Assembly (NCBI GenBank): GCA_910588865.1
Contig: CAJUSJ010000014.1
Location: 1 to 62,850 of the forward strand
Reading direction: 5' to 3'
DNA length: 62,850 bases
From: an uncultured Lachnospiraceae bacterium
GTDB lineage: Bacteria > Bacillota > Clostridia > Lachnospirales > Lachnospiraceae
The notes beneath the pieces were generated by a model, which had not been told where the DNA came from, ran no database searches, and was given only the letters and a program-made list of their open reading frames with translations. The translations under genes and the position numbers were made by a program. Positions 49,208 to 59,500 of this stretch are shown piece after piece; within the stretch, counting starts at the first letter, position 1, and each line of letters begins with the position of its first letter.

Positions 49208-51397
49208 TTACAGGTGCAGCACCCGGTCCTTGATCTCCTGGGTCCTGCCCTGGTTCCAGAACTGGGTTCCTATGTAGCCGCAGGTCCTTCTGGCCACATT
49301 CATCTTGTCCTGATCCCGGTTTCCGCAGCTGGGGCATTCCCACACCAGCTTGCCGTGTTCATCCTCAACGATCTGGATCTCCCCGTCAAAGCCGCAGTTC
49401 TGACAGTAATCGCTTTTTGTGTTAAGCTCCGCGTACATGATGTTGTCATATATATGGTTCAGGAGAGCCATGACCGCCGGGATGTTGTTCTGCATATCCG
49501 GTACCTCCACATAGCTGATGGCTCCTCCCGGGGACAGGGCCTGAAACTTTGCCTCAATGGACAGCTTGTCAAAGGCATTGATCTCCTCTGTCACATGGAT
49601 GTGATAGCTGTTGGTAATATAATTCTTGTCCGTAACACCCTCAATGATCCCAAAACGCTTCTGAAGGCACTTCGCGAACTTGTAAGTGGTGGACTCCAGG
49701 GGCGTTCCGTAGAGGGAAAAATCAATGTTCTCTTTCTCCTTCCAGGCTTTGCAGGCGTCATTCAGACGCTCCATCACCTTAAGGGCAAAGGGCATGGCCT
49801 CCGGGTCTGTGTGGGACTTGCCTGTCATGTAGTAAACACACTCATAGAGCCCGGCGTAACCTAAGGAGATGGTGGAGTAGCCGCCGTAAAGCAGTTTATC
49901 AATGGTCTCCCCTTTCTTTAACCTGGCCAGAGCGCCGTTCTGCCACAGGATCGGGGCCACGTCGGACAAGGTTCCTTTCAATCTCTTGTGGCGGCACATC
50001 AAGGCCTGGTAGCACAAATCGAGACGCTCATCCAGGATCTCCCAGAACCGGTCCATATCTTTTCCCGAAGACAGGGCCGCGTCGGGAAGGCTGATGGTCA
50101 CCACTCCCTGGTTAAACCTGCCATAGTACTTTGGTCTTCCTGTGTCCGGCTCCACATAGGGGGTCAGAAAGCTTCTGCAGCCCATGCAGGTGTAGCAGTG
50201 CCCATCCCCGTTTTTGTCAACCTTGTTCTTCATCATGATCTTCTCAGAGATGTAATCCGGCACCATACGCCTCGCGGTGCACCTGGCGGCCAGCTCTGTC
50301 AAATAATAATAAGAAGAATCCGGGCGGATATTGTCCTCCTCCAGAACATAGATCAGCTTGGGGAACGCGGGCGTGATCCACTGCCCCTTCTCGTTCTTCA
50401 CCCCCTGGATCCTCTGGCGGAGAGTCTCCTCAATGATCATGGCCAGATCTCTCTTTAACCGCTGATCATCCCCCGCTTCATTGAGATACATGAACACTGT
50501 AAGGAAAGGCGCCTGGCCGTTGGTAGTCATGAGGGTGATCACCTGGTACTGGATGGTCTGAATCCCCTTCTTCACCTCGTCCTTGAGCCGCTTCTCCACA
50601 ATAGATTCCATCTGTTCCTTGGTTCCCTCACAGCCCAGCTCCTTTAGCTCTTCCCGCACCTCCATGACGATCTTCTGACGACTCACATCCACAAAGGGAG
50701 CAAGATGGGTCAGGGAAATGCTCTGACCGCCGTACTGGGACGAAGCCACCTGGGCGATAATCTGGGTGGCAATGTTGCAGGCCGTGGAAAAGCTGTGAGG
50801 CTTCTCGATCAAGGTGTCCGATATCACGGTGCCGTTCTGCAGCATGTCCTCCAGGTTCACCAGGTCACAGTTGTGCATATGCTGGGCAAAATAGTCCGCG
50901 TCATGGAAATGGATAATGCCTTCCTCATGGGCCTGGACCACTTCCGGCGGAAGCAGGAGGCGGTTGGTAATGTCCTTACTGACCGCGCCTGCCATATAGT
51001 CCCTCTGTACACTGTTTACCACAGGATTCTTGTTTGAGTTCTCCTGCAGAACTTCCTCGTTGCTGCACTCGATCAGGCTTAAGATCTGCTGATCTGTGCT
51101 GTTTGACTTACGGACCAGTTGCCTTTTGTAACGGTACGTGATATAATGGTTGGCGACTTTATACGCCTGGTGGCGCATGATCTCCTCTTCCACCATATCC
51201 TGGATCTCTTCCACCCCTGCTGCCCGGTTCAGCTCCTGACATCTGGTCGTCACCGCCTGGACGATCCTGACGATCTGATCCGAAGTCAGATGCTCCTCCT
51301 CTTTTACCGTGCGGTTGGCTTTCTCAACCGCGTTCTGGATCTTCTGTGCCTCAAAAAGAACTTCCATACCGCTTCGTTTTATAATGTTCATTCCCAT
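49208..51397 (-). CDS. nrdD: Anaerobic (class III) ribonucleoside-triphosphate reductase NrdD
   Basis: 729 aa. N-terminal ATP-cone (about 5-95), barrel core, four-Cys zinc site (CQNC and CPSC) and the glycyl-radical loop RRTCGYIGTQFW with Gly at about 707. Makes dNTPs without oxygen, in line with an anaerobe. Two NrdR-type boxes and a promoter lie upstream. Confidence 0.97.
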   Translation of the reverse strand: MGMNIIKRSGMEVLFEAQKIQNAVEKANRTVKEEEHLTSDQIVRIVQAVTTRCQELNRAAGVEEIQDMVEEEIMRHQAYKVANHYITYRYKRQLVRKSNSTDQQILSLIECSNEEVLQENSNKNPVVNSVQRDYMAGAVSKDITNRLLLPPEVVQAHEEGIIHFHDADYFAQHMHNCDLVNLEDMLQNGTVISDTLIEKPHSFSTACNIATQIIAQVASSQYGGQSISLTHLAPFVDVSRQKIVMEVREELKELGCEGTKEQMESIVEKRLKDEVKKGIQTIQYQVITLMTTNGQAPFLTVFMYLNEAGDDQRLKRDLAMIIEETLRQRIQGVKNEKGQWITPAFPKLIYVLEEDNIRPDSSYYYLTELAARCTARRMVPDYISEKIMMKNKVDKNGDGHCYTCMGCRSFLTPYVEPDTGRPKYYGRFNQGVVTISLPDAALSSGKDMDRFWEILDERLDLCYQALMCRHKRLKGTLSDVAPILWQNGALARLKKGETIDKLLYGGYSTISLGYAGLYECVYYMTGKSHTDPEAMPFALKVMERLNDACKAWKEKENIDFSLYGTPLESTTYKFAKCLQKRFGIIEGVTDKNYITNSYHIHVTEEINAFDKLSIEAKFQALSPGGAISYVEVPDMQNNIPAVMALLNHIYDNIMYAELNTKSDYCQNCGFDGEIQIVEDEHGKLVWECPSCGNRDQDKMNVARRTCGYIGTQFWNQGRTQEIKDRVLHL

Positions 51398-51400
51398 GAC

Positions 51401-51449
51401 ACTCCATATATTGTATTATTAGCAGTGTTCCACACACTACATATAGTAT
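51401..51449 (-). promoter_or_regulatory. Pair of NrdR-type boxes upstream of nrdD
   Basis: Near-palindromes ACTCCATATATTGTAT (51401-51416) and ACACTACATATAGTAT (51434-51449), centres 33 bp apart (about three turns). They fit the NrdR pattern ACAC-T-ATAT-AGTGT loosely. The distal box overlaps the -10, as expected for a repressor. Confidence 0.65.
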
Positions 51450-51475
51450 TATACCCTATATTCCAAAAATTACAA
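51448..51475 (-). promoter_or_regulatory. Sigma-A promoter of nrdDG
   Basis: Minus strand: TTGTAA (51470-51475), 16-nt spacer, TATAAT (51448-51453). The RNA would start inside or next to the NrdR-type box. Confidence 0.7.
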
Positions 51476-51486
51476 GAGCGTATTTC

Positions 51487-51522
51487 AAAAAAATTTTCCG
51501 CGCCTGTTAACGGCCCGGAAAA
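51487..51522 (-). terminator. Terminator overlapping the amidohydrolase stop codon
   Basis: Minus strand: TTTTCCG-GGCC...GGC-CGGAAAA (51494-51522), then seven Ts (51487-51493). The stem contains the gene's last codons and TAA. Confidence 0.75.
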
Positions 51523-52853
51523 CAGCTTCCAAATTCCGTGCGAAGCATTTTTTCCAGAAGGGCTTCCCTCACCTCTCCAAGGTCCGCCTTCAGCAGCTTT
51601 TTGTCCTTCACCAGACAAGTTCCTGACACATACACATCCCTGACATTGGCCGCCTGGGCACTGTACACCAGGGCCGCGTAAGGGTCGTACACCGGGAACA
51701 TGTTGACGGAATCCGTTTCCACCACCACGATATCCGCCTCCTTGCCCGCCTCCAGGGAACCTGTGACATGTTCAAGGCCCAGGGCAGCCGCGCCTTTTGC
51801 GGTGGCCATGGCCACCAGCTCCTTTGCCGGGAAAGCGCTCCGGTCTTTCAGATGATTTTTATGAAAATTAGCGCAGAACCGCATCTGGGTAAACAAGTCC
51901 ATGGTGTTGCCGCTGGCGGGCCCGTCGCTTCCCAGGCCCACGGCCACCCCCGCCTCAGCCATGGCCCTCACAGGCGCCACCCCTTTGGCCGCCTTGGTGT
52001 TGGAACCCACACAGTGAGCCACCGAGGCTCCTCTTCTGGCAAGAAGCCTGACCTCCTCAGGGCTCACCTGGATGGCGTGGGCCGCCAGGGTATTTTCCCC
52101 CAGAACCCCGATATGATCCAGATACTCCACCGCGCCCATACCGTAGGTCTCTCTGAGATAAGCCATCTCGTAATCCATCTCCCCGGTGTGGAGGGTAAAG
52201 GGCATGTGAAAAGCCCGGTCTGTCTCATAGATCCGGCGCAGCAGGTCTTTTGAACAGGTAGTGGTTCCGTGGGGGGACAGGCACACCGACACCCTTTTGT
52301 GGTTCCTGTACTCTTCCATGGCCGCCTTGCCCATGGCCATGGCCTCCTCAGGGGTTTTCGCGTCGCAGGTGGGCTGGTCCATCACCGTCTCCCCCTCGAT
52401 CCCCCGGATCCCCATGTCATCCATGACCTTCGCCAGGTCACCGGCATAGTAGTACATGTCCATCACCGTGGTCACTCCAGCCAGAAGAAGCTCGCAGATG
52501 CCATAGCGGCCCGCCAGAACCGCCAGCTCCCGGTCCATGGCCTTTTCCTCCATGGGAAGAAGGAACACCCTCAGCCGGTCTTTGCGGTCGTCTCCCAGGC
52601 CTCTGAAAGGGATCATGCTCATATGACAGTGGGTGTTGACCATGCCGGGCATGATGATGCCGCCCCGGGCGTCCTCCCACTCTGTCCGGCTTATTTTGTC
52701 TTCCCAAAATCTCTGTCCGCATCTGGCCTCTAATTCTTCCACAGGGCCTGTCCCGGCTATCTTCCCATCCTCAAAAGCCACATACCCGTTTTGGTACACA
52801 TCCCGGTTCTTGTTCATGGTCACCAGGATCCCGTTGTAAATAATGGTCTTCAT
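51507..52853 (-). CDS. Amidohydrolase / deaminase (TRZ-ATZ, MTA/SAH deaminase-like)
   Basis: About 448 aa. Metal and substrate motifs: NTHCHMSM (HxH), LHTGE, TLAAHAIQVS and GLGSDGPAS. Likely deaminates a purine or related ring such as S-adenosylhomocysteine or methylthioadenosine; substrate cannot be fixed. ATG at 52851-52853 behind AAGGAGGA. 13 nt after the MATE gene, likely one transcript. Confidence 0.85.
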   Translation of the reverse strand: MKTIIYNGILVTMNKNRDVYQNGYVAFEDGKIAGTGPVEELEARCGQRFWEDKISRTEWEDARGGIIMPGMVNTHCHMSMIPFRGLGDDRKDRLRVFLLPMEEKAMDRELAVLAGRYGICELLLAGVTTVMDMYYYAGDLAKVMDDMGIRGIEGETVMDQPTCDAKTPEEAMAMGKAAMEEYRNHKRVSVCLSPHGTTTCSKDLLRRIYETDRAFHMPFTLHTGEMDYEMAYLRETYGMGAVEYLDHIGVLGENTLAAHAIQVSPEEVRLLARRGASVAHCVGSNTKAAKGVAPVRAMAEAGVAVGLGSDGPASGNTMDLFTQMRFCANFHKNHLKDRSAFPAKELVAMATAKGAAALGLEHVTGSLEAGKEADIVVVETDSVNMFPVYDPYAALVYSAQAANVRDVYVSGTCLVKDKKLLKADLGEVREALLEKMLRTEFGSCFPGR

Positions 52854-52866
52854 CTCGTCTTCCTCC

Positions 52867-54225
52867 TTACTCACTGGCCGCCTCTTTCCAGGCAAAGTTT
52901 TTCCACTTTCCGCTTTTATACCTTCCCACAAAGCAGCTGACTCTCACCACCCAGTCCGCAATCATGGCGATCCAGACGCCTACCGCTCCAAGGCCCAGGC
53001 CCACGCCAATGACATAGCTTAGGCCGATACGGAAAATGATCATGGAGGTGATGGACACCGCCATGGGAAACTTCACGTCATTGGCTGCCCTCAGTACATT
53101 CGGCAGGGTAAAGGAGGCAGGCCACAGCAAAATGGCAATACCGTCATGGATCAGCACCAGGGTGGCGGCCAGGTTCAAGGTCTCCTCTGACAGACCATAC
53201 AGATTGAGGGTGAGCGGAAGGGTTGCCAGGACCGCGAGGCAGCAGATTCCGTTGATCCCGTAAGTAAGCTTCATCAGCTTCTTCGCATAGTAATCCGCCT
53301 GGTCAAAGTCTCCTGCCCCCACACACTGGCCTATGATAGTGATCATGGCAAGGTTCATGGCCTGGCCGGCCAGAACACCCATGCCGTCCAGATTGTTGGC
53401 AACCGCGTTGGCCGCGATCTGGACCGTGCCGAACATGGCGATAATGCTGACCACCAGCACCCGCCCCAGCTGGAAGATGCTGCTCTCGATCCCTCCCGGG
53501 ATTCCGATGTGGAGGATCCGGCGGATCATGGTTCCGTTCCAGGAAATCCTTCCGGTTCCCGTGTGAATCTCCAGTTTTTTGTCCCTAAGCCTGATAAACA
53601 GGATCACACAGGCCACCATCCTGGCCGCCAAGGAGGCCAGGGCCGCTCCCGCCACTCCCCACTTCATCCCAAAGATCAGAAAGGCATTGCCAGCCACATT
53701 GATCAGGTTCATGATAATGGACACCTGCATGGAGATCCCGGAGTTTCCCATGGAGCGAAACAGGGCGGCACAGGAATTATACACCGCCAAAAAAGGGTAG
53801 GAAAGGGCTGACAGCACCAGATAGATCAGGGCATTTCTCATGACCTCCTCCTCGATCCCCTGGTAGAGGGCTCCCAAAAGCCCCCGGCGGAACACAATGG
53901 ACAAGGTCATCACCGTAGTGGCGATGACCGCCGTGATCAGGATCAGCTGGCTGGCTGACTCACAGGCCTTATGCCTGTCCCTCTGTCCCAGATATTGGGA
54001 AGCCACCACAGCCCCTCCTGTGGAGACTGCCGCGAACACATTGATGAGCAGGTTATTGATCATATCCACCAGGGACACCCCTGAGGTGGCCGCCTCGCCG
54101 GCGCTGGACACCATCATGGTGTCCGCCATGCCCACGGTGACTGCCAGTATCTGTTCAATGATCAGAGGGATAATGAGACGCTTCAGATCCCTGTTGGTAA
54201 ACAAAAATTTCTTCTCCTGTCCCAT
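52867..54225 (-). CDS. MATE-family multidrug/cation efflux transporter
   Basis: 452 aa, 12 membrane helices in two halves. IPLIIEQILAVTVGMADTMMVS opens the first half, and LNVFAAVSTGGAVVASQYLGQRD-type and VIGQCVGAGDFDQA loops are typical. Na+ or H+ driven export of cationic compounds. RBS AAGGAAG before ATG. Confidence 0.9.
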   Translation of the reverse strand: MGQEKKFLFTNRDLKRLIIPLIIEQILAVTVGMADTMMVSSAGEAATSGVSLVDMINNLLINVFAAVSTGGAVVASQYLGQRDRHKACESASQLILITAVIATTVMTLSIVFRRGLLGALYQGIEEEVMRNALIYLVLSALSYPFLAVYNSCAALFRSMGNSGISMQVSIIMNLINVAGNAFLIFGMKWGVAGAALASLAARMVACVILFIRLRDKKLEIHTGTGRISWNGTMIRRILHIGIPGGIESSIFQLGRVLVVSIIAMFGTVQIAANAVANNLDGMGVLAGQAMNLAMITIIGQCVGAGDFDQADYYAKKLMKLTYGINGICCLAVLATLPLTLNLYGLSEETLNLAATLVLIHDGIAILLWPASFTLPNVLRAANDVKFPMAVSITSMIIFRIGLSYVIGVGLGLGAVGVWIAMIADWVVRVSCFVGRYKSGKWKNFAWKEAASE

Positions 54226-54411
54226 GACACTTACTTCCTTTAGTATATTTATCCAAGAGCCCGGACATGCCAGGCCGTATATAAGAGACTACAGCTTTCC
54301 GGCGGCGGTGTCAATGGTTTTTCTTCAGGAATTTCTGTTCCCGTATAATGGGTTGTGACGGTTCAGGCAGGCCCGCGCGGTCTGTCCCATGGAAAAAGGC
54401 GGCCCCGCCAC

Positions 54412-54441
54412 AGCCAAAAGGGCCCCGCCGCGGCGGGGCCC
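54412..54441 (-). terminator. Terminator of the TRAP permease operon
   Basis: Perfect 22-bp palindrome of GC pairs at 54420-54441 (GGGCCCCGCCG and its complement), followed on the minus strand by CTTTTGG. Very stable stem, short T-run. The remaining gap to 54225 holds the MATE promoter region. Confidence 0.7.
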
Positions 54442-54451
54442 CTTGCCTGTC

Positions 54452-55744
54452 TTATCCCAGAAGATTGGGCAGCCACAGGCTGATGGCCGGGAAAAAGGTG
54501 ATCAGGATCAGCGTCACGATCATACACAGGTAAAAAGGCAACGTGGCCTTGACCACTTCCTCCATAGGAAGTTTCGCCACCGCTGACCCGATAAACAGCA
54601 CCGCGCCCACAGGAGGGGTGAGAAGACCGATGCCGCAGTTGAGCACTACGATGATGCCAAACTGGATAGGGTCGATTCCGATCGACGTAGCGATTGGCAG
54701 CAGAATCGGGGTGGCGATGAGTATGATGGGGGCCATATCCATGATACAGCCCAGCACCAGCAGGATCAGGTTCAAAAGCATGGCCAGAAGGATGGGATTG
54801 TTGGTCACTCCCGTGATGGCATTGGCTGCCAGATCCGGCACATGGAGTCTTGTAAGGCAATATCCGAAAATACTTGATGTGGCGATGAGGATCAGCACAA
54901 TAGACAGGGTGTCGATACAGTCTCCAAGAACCCTCCACACACCTTTCCAGTCCAGCCCTTTATATATGTAGACACTGACAATCAGGCTGTAGATAACCGC
55001 GACAGCCGCGGATTCCGTGGCTGTAAACAGACCGCCCACAACGCCGAATACTACAATGAGAACCGCCGCCAATGCCCAGAAGGACACACTCAGCTGTCTG
55101 ATCAGGTTCTTAATACTGAATCGATCGCCTTTGGGATAATTTCGTTTCACGGATATAATGTAGGATCCCACCATGAGAGATCCGGCCAGCAGGGCTCCGG
55201 GGATATAGCCTGCCAAAAATAAGCTGCCCACCGAGATGCCTCCCGCGGTGGTAGCGTAGATCACCATGTTGTGGCTGGGGGGCACCAAAAGCCCTTCACA
55301 GGATGAGGTAATGGTAACCGCTGTGGAAAAATCAGCGTCATATCCCTGATCCACCATCATAGGGATCAGCAGGGACCCTAACGACGCGGTGTCGGCTGAA
55401 GCGGACCCGGAAATCCCGCCGAAGAAATAGGAAGCCACAATGTTCACCATGGCCATACCGCCCCGCATCCAGCCCACACAGGCATTGGCCAGGGCGATGA
55501 GCTTCTCCGAGATCCCGCCGGTACCCATAAGACAGCCCATGACGATGAAAAAAGGCACTGCCATCAGGCTGAAGGAACTGATACCCTTTACCATCTGCTG
55601 GCAGATGGTGGTCAGCGGCAATCCCTGAGACAGGAGACACAGCACTGAGGAAAGGGCCACCGCGTAGGCGATGGGGAAACGTATCATAATCATAATGAAA
55701 AAACTGCCCAGCAGCACCGCGATGGGAAAGGTCTCTCCAGTCAT
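54452..55744 (-). CDS. dctM: TRAP transporter large permease DctM
   Basis: 430 aa, about 12 helices. MVNIVASYFFGGISGSASADTASLGSLLIPMM and ITSSCEGLLVPPSHNM are TRAP DctM signatures. Na+-driven uptake of an organic acid or sugar acid with DctQ and a DctP. 2 nt after dctQ. Confidence 0.93.
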   Translation of the reverse strand: MTGETFPIAVLLGSFFIMIMIRFPIAYAVALSSVLCLLSQGLPLTTICQQMVKGISSFSLMAVPFFIVMGCLMGTGGISEKLIALANACVGWMRGGMAMVNIVASYFFGGISGSASADTASLGSLLIPMMVDQGYDADFSTAVTITSSCEGLLVPPSHNMVIYATTAGGISVGSLFLAGYIPGALLAGSLMVGSYIISVKRNYPKGDRFSIKNLIRQLSVSFWALAAVLIVVFGVVGGLFTATESAAVAVIYSLIVSVYIYKGLDWKGVWRVLGDCIDTLSIVLILIATSSIFGYCLTRLHVPDLAANAITGVTNNPILLAMLLNLILLVLGCIMDMAPIILIATPILLPIATSIGIDPIQFGIIVVLNCGIGLLTPPVGAVLFIGSAVAKLPMEEVVKATLPFYLCMIVTLILITFFPAISLWLPNLLG

Positions 55745-55745
55745 A

Positions 55746-56267
55746 TCATTTCTCCTCCTTCACAAAAATATCTTTCACATGGCTGTACAGGGCCTCCAGC
55801 TCAAAGACCACCATGGCCACCCCCGCCAAAGGCACTGGAAAATACATCCAGAACCGTGACAGTCCCGGCATACTCACATAAGAACCCTTTGCCCCGATGC
55901 CTGAGGCATACCGCCAGCCCACTGTGATCATGATCACCGCCAGAATCAGCACCGACACATCAGCCAGGATATCTAAAAACTTTACCACAGCCTTTGGCAT
56001 GTAGCTGTCAAGAGCCGTCATGCGGATGTGGGCTCCCCTGCGGATCGCGAGAGCTGCCGACAACACAGCCATGTAGGACATGCAGGTCAGCACGATTTCC
56101 TCTGACCACGACGGGTCTGGGATAAAGGAAATATACCTTCCCGCCACCGCCATGCAGGTGATCCCGATATCCACCACCAGAAGAACCTTGCACAGGAACA
56201 TCACTCCCCGGTATACCATGTCATATACCGGTTTCACCTTATCAATCTTCTCAAAGACCGATGCCAT
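55746..56267 (-). CDS. dctQ: TRAP transporter small permease DctQ
   Basis: 173 aa, four helices. WSEEIVLTCMSYMAVLSAALAIRRGAHIRM is the DctQ signature. ATG at 56265-56267 has GGAGG 8 nt before it and is preferred to the longer frame from 56303. No DctP binding-protein gene lies beside it. Confidence 0.92.
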   Translation of the reverse strand: MASVFEKIDKVKPVYDMVYRGVMFLCKVLLVVDIGITCMAVAGRYISFIPDPSWSEEIVLTCMSYMAVLSAALAIRRGAHIRMTALDSYMPKAVVKFLDILADVSVLILAVIMITVGWRYASGIGAKGSYVSMPGLSRFWMYFPVPLAGVAMVVFELEALYSHVKDIFVKEEK

Positions 56268-56510
56268 AAAAACGCCCTCCTTATTCTTTATTTCTGTCTT
56301 CATTATAACTGGGAATTTTTACTGTGAAAACCGTATTTTTTTGATATTCTTAGTACAATTTTAACATATTTTACAGCGACTTATATGATATTTTTGTAGA
56401 TATTGTACATAAATAGCCCTGTATTTTTTCTGAGGCAAAAACAGAAATAACACACGGTTCCTGCTTTTATTTTAATCCCTCAGCCCTGTTTCGAACAGTT
56501 AAGATTCCGT

Positions 56511-56551
56511 GAAAAAAAGAGGGCCGCTAAAGTCCGCGGTCCTCTTTTTTA
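56511..56551 (-). terminator. Terminator of the hybrid kinase gene
   Basis: Minus strand: AAAGAGGACCGCGG...CCGC-GGCCCTCTTTTTTT (56518-56548). The gap 56268-56517 is AT-rich and should hold the dctQ promoter; no clear pair was picked. Confidence 0.8.
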
Positions 56552-56559
56552 CAATCTCT

Positions 56560-59500
56560 TCACTCTAAAACCCTGTCCAACACAACAAACAGATTCTTGA
56601 TGTCAATTGGTTTCGATATGTGGCCGTTCATGCCGTTTCTGGCAGCCTCCTGTTTATCTTCCTCAAAAGCATTGGCTGTCATGGCCAAAATCGGTATGTC
56701 GGCCAGACCCTTATCCTCCAGGCCCCGAATGGCCCTGGTAGCCTCATAGCCGTTCATCACCGGCATCTGCACATCCATCAGCACCAGCTGATAATAGCCC
56801 GGCCTGGAAGCTTTGAGCATATCCACGGCGATCTGGCCATTGGGGGCAACCTCTGTGGTAAAGCCCGCATCCCCCAGTATGGCTACAGCGATCTCCTGGT
56901 TCAGCTCATTGTCCTCCGCCAGCAGAATCCTGCCTGTGTGGCGTTTTCCAGACGCTCTTTGATCCAGCCCTTCCTTTTCACTGTCCGGATACACAATGGA
57001 GTGCAGACAGCTCCTCAGCTCTGACAAGAACAGGGGCTTGCTGCAGAACGCGGTGACTCCCGCCTCCCTGGCCTCCTCCTCTATGTCAGCCCAGTCGTAG
57101 GCCGTCAAGACGATAATGGGCGCGGAGCTTCCCACCTCTTTCCGGATTCTCCTGGCAACCTCCACACCGTTCATGTCAGGAAGCAGCCAGTCAATCACAT
57201 ACACGTTGTAGCAGTCCCCTCTCATGACCGCCTGCTTTGTTCTGAGCACAGCCTCCTTTCCGGACAGAGTCCACTCCGCCCGCATCCCGATCTGTCCCAG
57301 CATGCAGGACACACTGTCACAGGTGTCAAAATCATCGTCCACCACCAGGGCCCGGCAGCCCTTGAGGGCAGAAATCTCCTGAGGCTCCTTTTTCTCAGCG
57401 GCAAAGCGGAACGTAAAGCACACCGTGACTTCCGTCCCCACCCCCTGCTGGCTCTCCACTTTGATGGTTCCGTTCATCATATCCACAATATTTTTCGTGA
57501 TAGCCATCCCAAGGCCCGTTCCCTGGATCCCGCTGATGGTAGAGCTTTTCTCCCTCTCAAAGGGCTCGAAGATGTGGGACACAAATTCCTCGCTCATACC
57601 GATCCCTGTATCCTTGATGTGGAACTCGTAGATCGCTCCTCCGTCCAGGGCGCTGGACTTCTCTGTGATCCTCATATTGATGGTGCCGCCGGCAGCCGTG
57701 TACTTTACCGCGTTGCTCAGGAGGTTGAGGAGTACCTGATTTAACCGCAGCTTATCGCAGTAAATCTCCTCATCGATCACATCCACCGCGTCAATAGACA
57801 GATCCAGCTGCTTTGACCTGACATCCGCCTGAAGGATGTTGCGCAGGCCGTGAAGGATATCGGGAAGGCTGCAGGGCTTCTCCTCCAAATGCATCTTCCC
57901 GCTCTCGATCCGGCTCATGTCCAGAACATCGTTGATCAGGCTCAGAAGGTGATTGCCTGATGTCATGATCTTCTTCAGATATTCCTCCACCTGTTCCTGA
58001 CGGTCGATATGGGCGGTGGCCAGGGCCGTAAAGCCCACAATGGCATTCATGGGAGTGCGGATGTCGTGGGACATATTGGACAAAAATACACTCTTGGCCC
58101 TGTTGGCCCTGTTGGCCTGCGAAAGCGCATCCTCCAGAAGACTCTTCTTCTCCATCTCCTGGCGGATCTCCTCGTCCACGCCGCGGAAGCCCAGCACAAT
58201 ACCGTGGCTGTCACTCCACACGCCTGCCCGAACCACCTTCATCTGAAAATATCTCATACCTTCCTCACAGAGAATCCGGTGATTCACATAATACTGCCTT
58301 TTTTCAGACAACTCCTCTTTCAATTTCTCGTGAGAGAATACCTTGCGCATCATCTCCTGATCCTCTTCATAGACCAGGGTATCTATATAGATTTTCATAC
58401 TCTCCTTCAAAGAAAGGCCGCTGTCAAACGCCGGGGCGAACAGATCTCGCTGATCCTCGCTGATCCTGAGCAAGGTGCCCGCTCCTGTGTCAAGGTCGAA
58501 AAAACACACCAGATTGTAGTCAATACTCAGAGCATGGATCAGTTCTGTCTGGTGCCGCTCATTGGCCTTCTCCTGAAGCTTCTGGGCAGTGCAGTCCAAC
58601 AGGAAGCGCTGGTACAGCAATTCCCCGTTCTCCCTCAGAAGCTTTATATTTCCCATAATGTGGCGGATCTCCCCGTCCTTGTGCTGAGCCCTGTACTCAA
58701 CGCTGACGCTGTCCCCCTCTTTGTTCAGCTCCTGGATACAGTCTCTGAGCCTCTCCTTGTCCTCGTCCATAACCGAAGCCGCCACCATATCAAACCCATC
58801 GGCGATCATCTCCTCCTCGGACTGATACCCCAGGATCTCCAGGGCCGCCCTGTTGATGCTGACGATCCGGCGGCCATCCATGCTGTGCCACATGATCCCA
58901 CAGTCCATGGTGGTAAAAATCGTCTCCAGTATATGCTTCTTCTCTATGATCTCCTGCTCGTAAGCTCTCTCCTGAGTCACATCAATAGCCACTCCCACTG
59001 TCCCCATGACGCTGCCATCCAGATCATACAAAGGGGATTTATAGGTGGTCAGAAGCCGGTTACCTTCCCCGGTCTTCACGATCTCCTCCGAGACACAGGT
59101 CTGCCTTTTCTCCATGACGATCCGCTCAGACTCAATACAGGCAGGGTCATCCTCATCCACATCCCAGATATAAGCATGCCGCTGGCCTTCCACCTGCTGC
59201 CGGGTCTTGTTGACTGTCCTACAAAAACTGTCATTGACCTTCTCGTGGACACCATCCTTGGTCTTGTACCACACGAGATTAGGCACATTGTTGATGGCAG
59301 CATCCAGATACTGCCTGCTCTCCCACAGATCCTTCTCCACCTTATAGGCCTGCTGCCATCTAATAAACCGGAATCGGATCTCATCATCAGACATGGGCAT
59401 GATCCACAGATCCTTGGCCCAGGCCAGAAACTCCCCAAGACCGTCCGCCTGATCCCTGTCCGCTATGAGGATGAGCTGGGTCTCCCCTGATCTGCCGGAC

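Noticed and set aside
58009..59490. Long plus-strand open frame (about 493 codons) opposite the hybrid kinase
   Set aside because: Fully antisense to a gene with many clear domain motifs; composition is Leu/His/Pro-rich as expected of a shadow frame, and no domain is seen.
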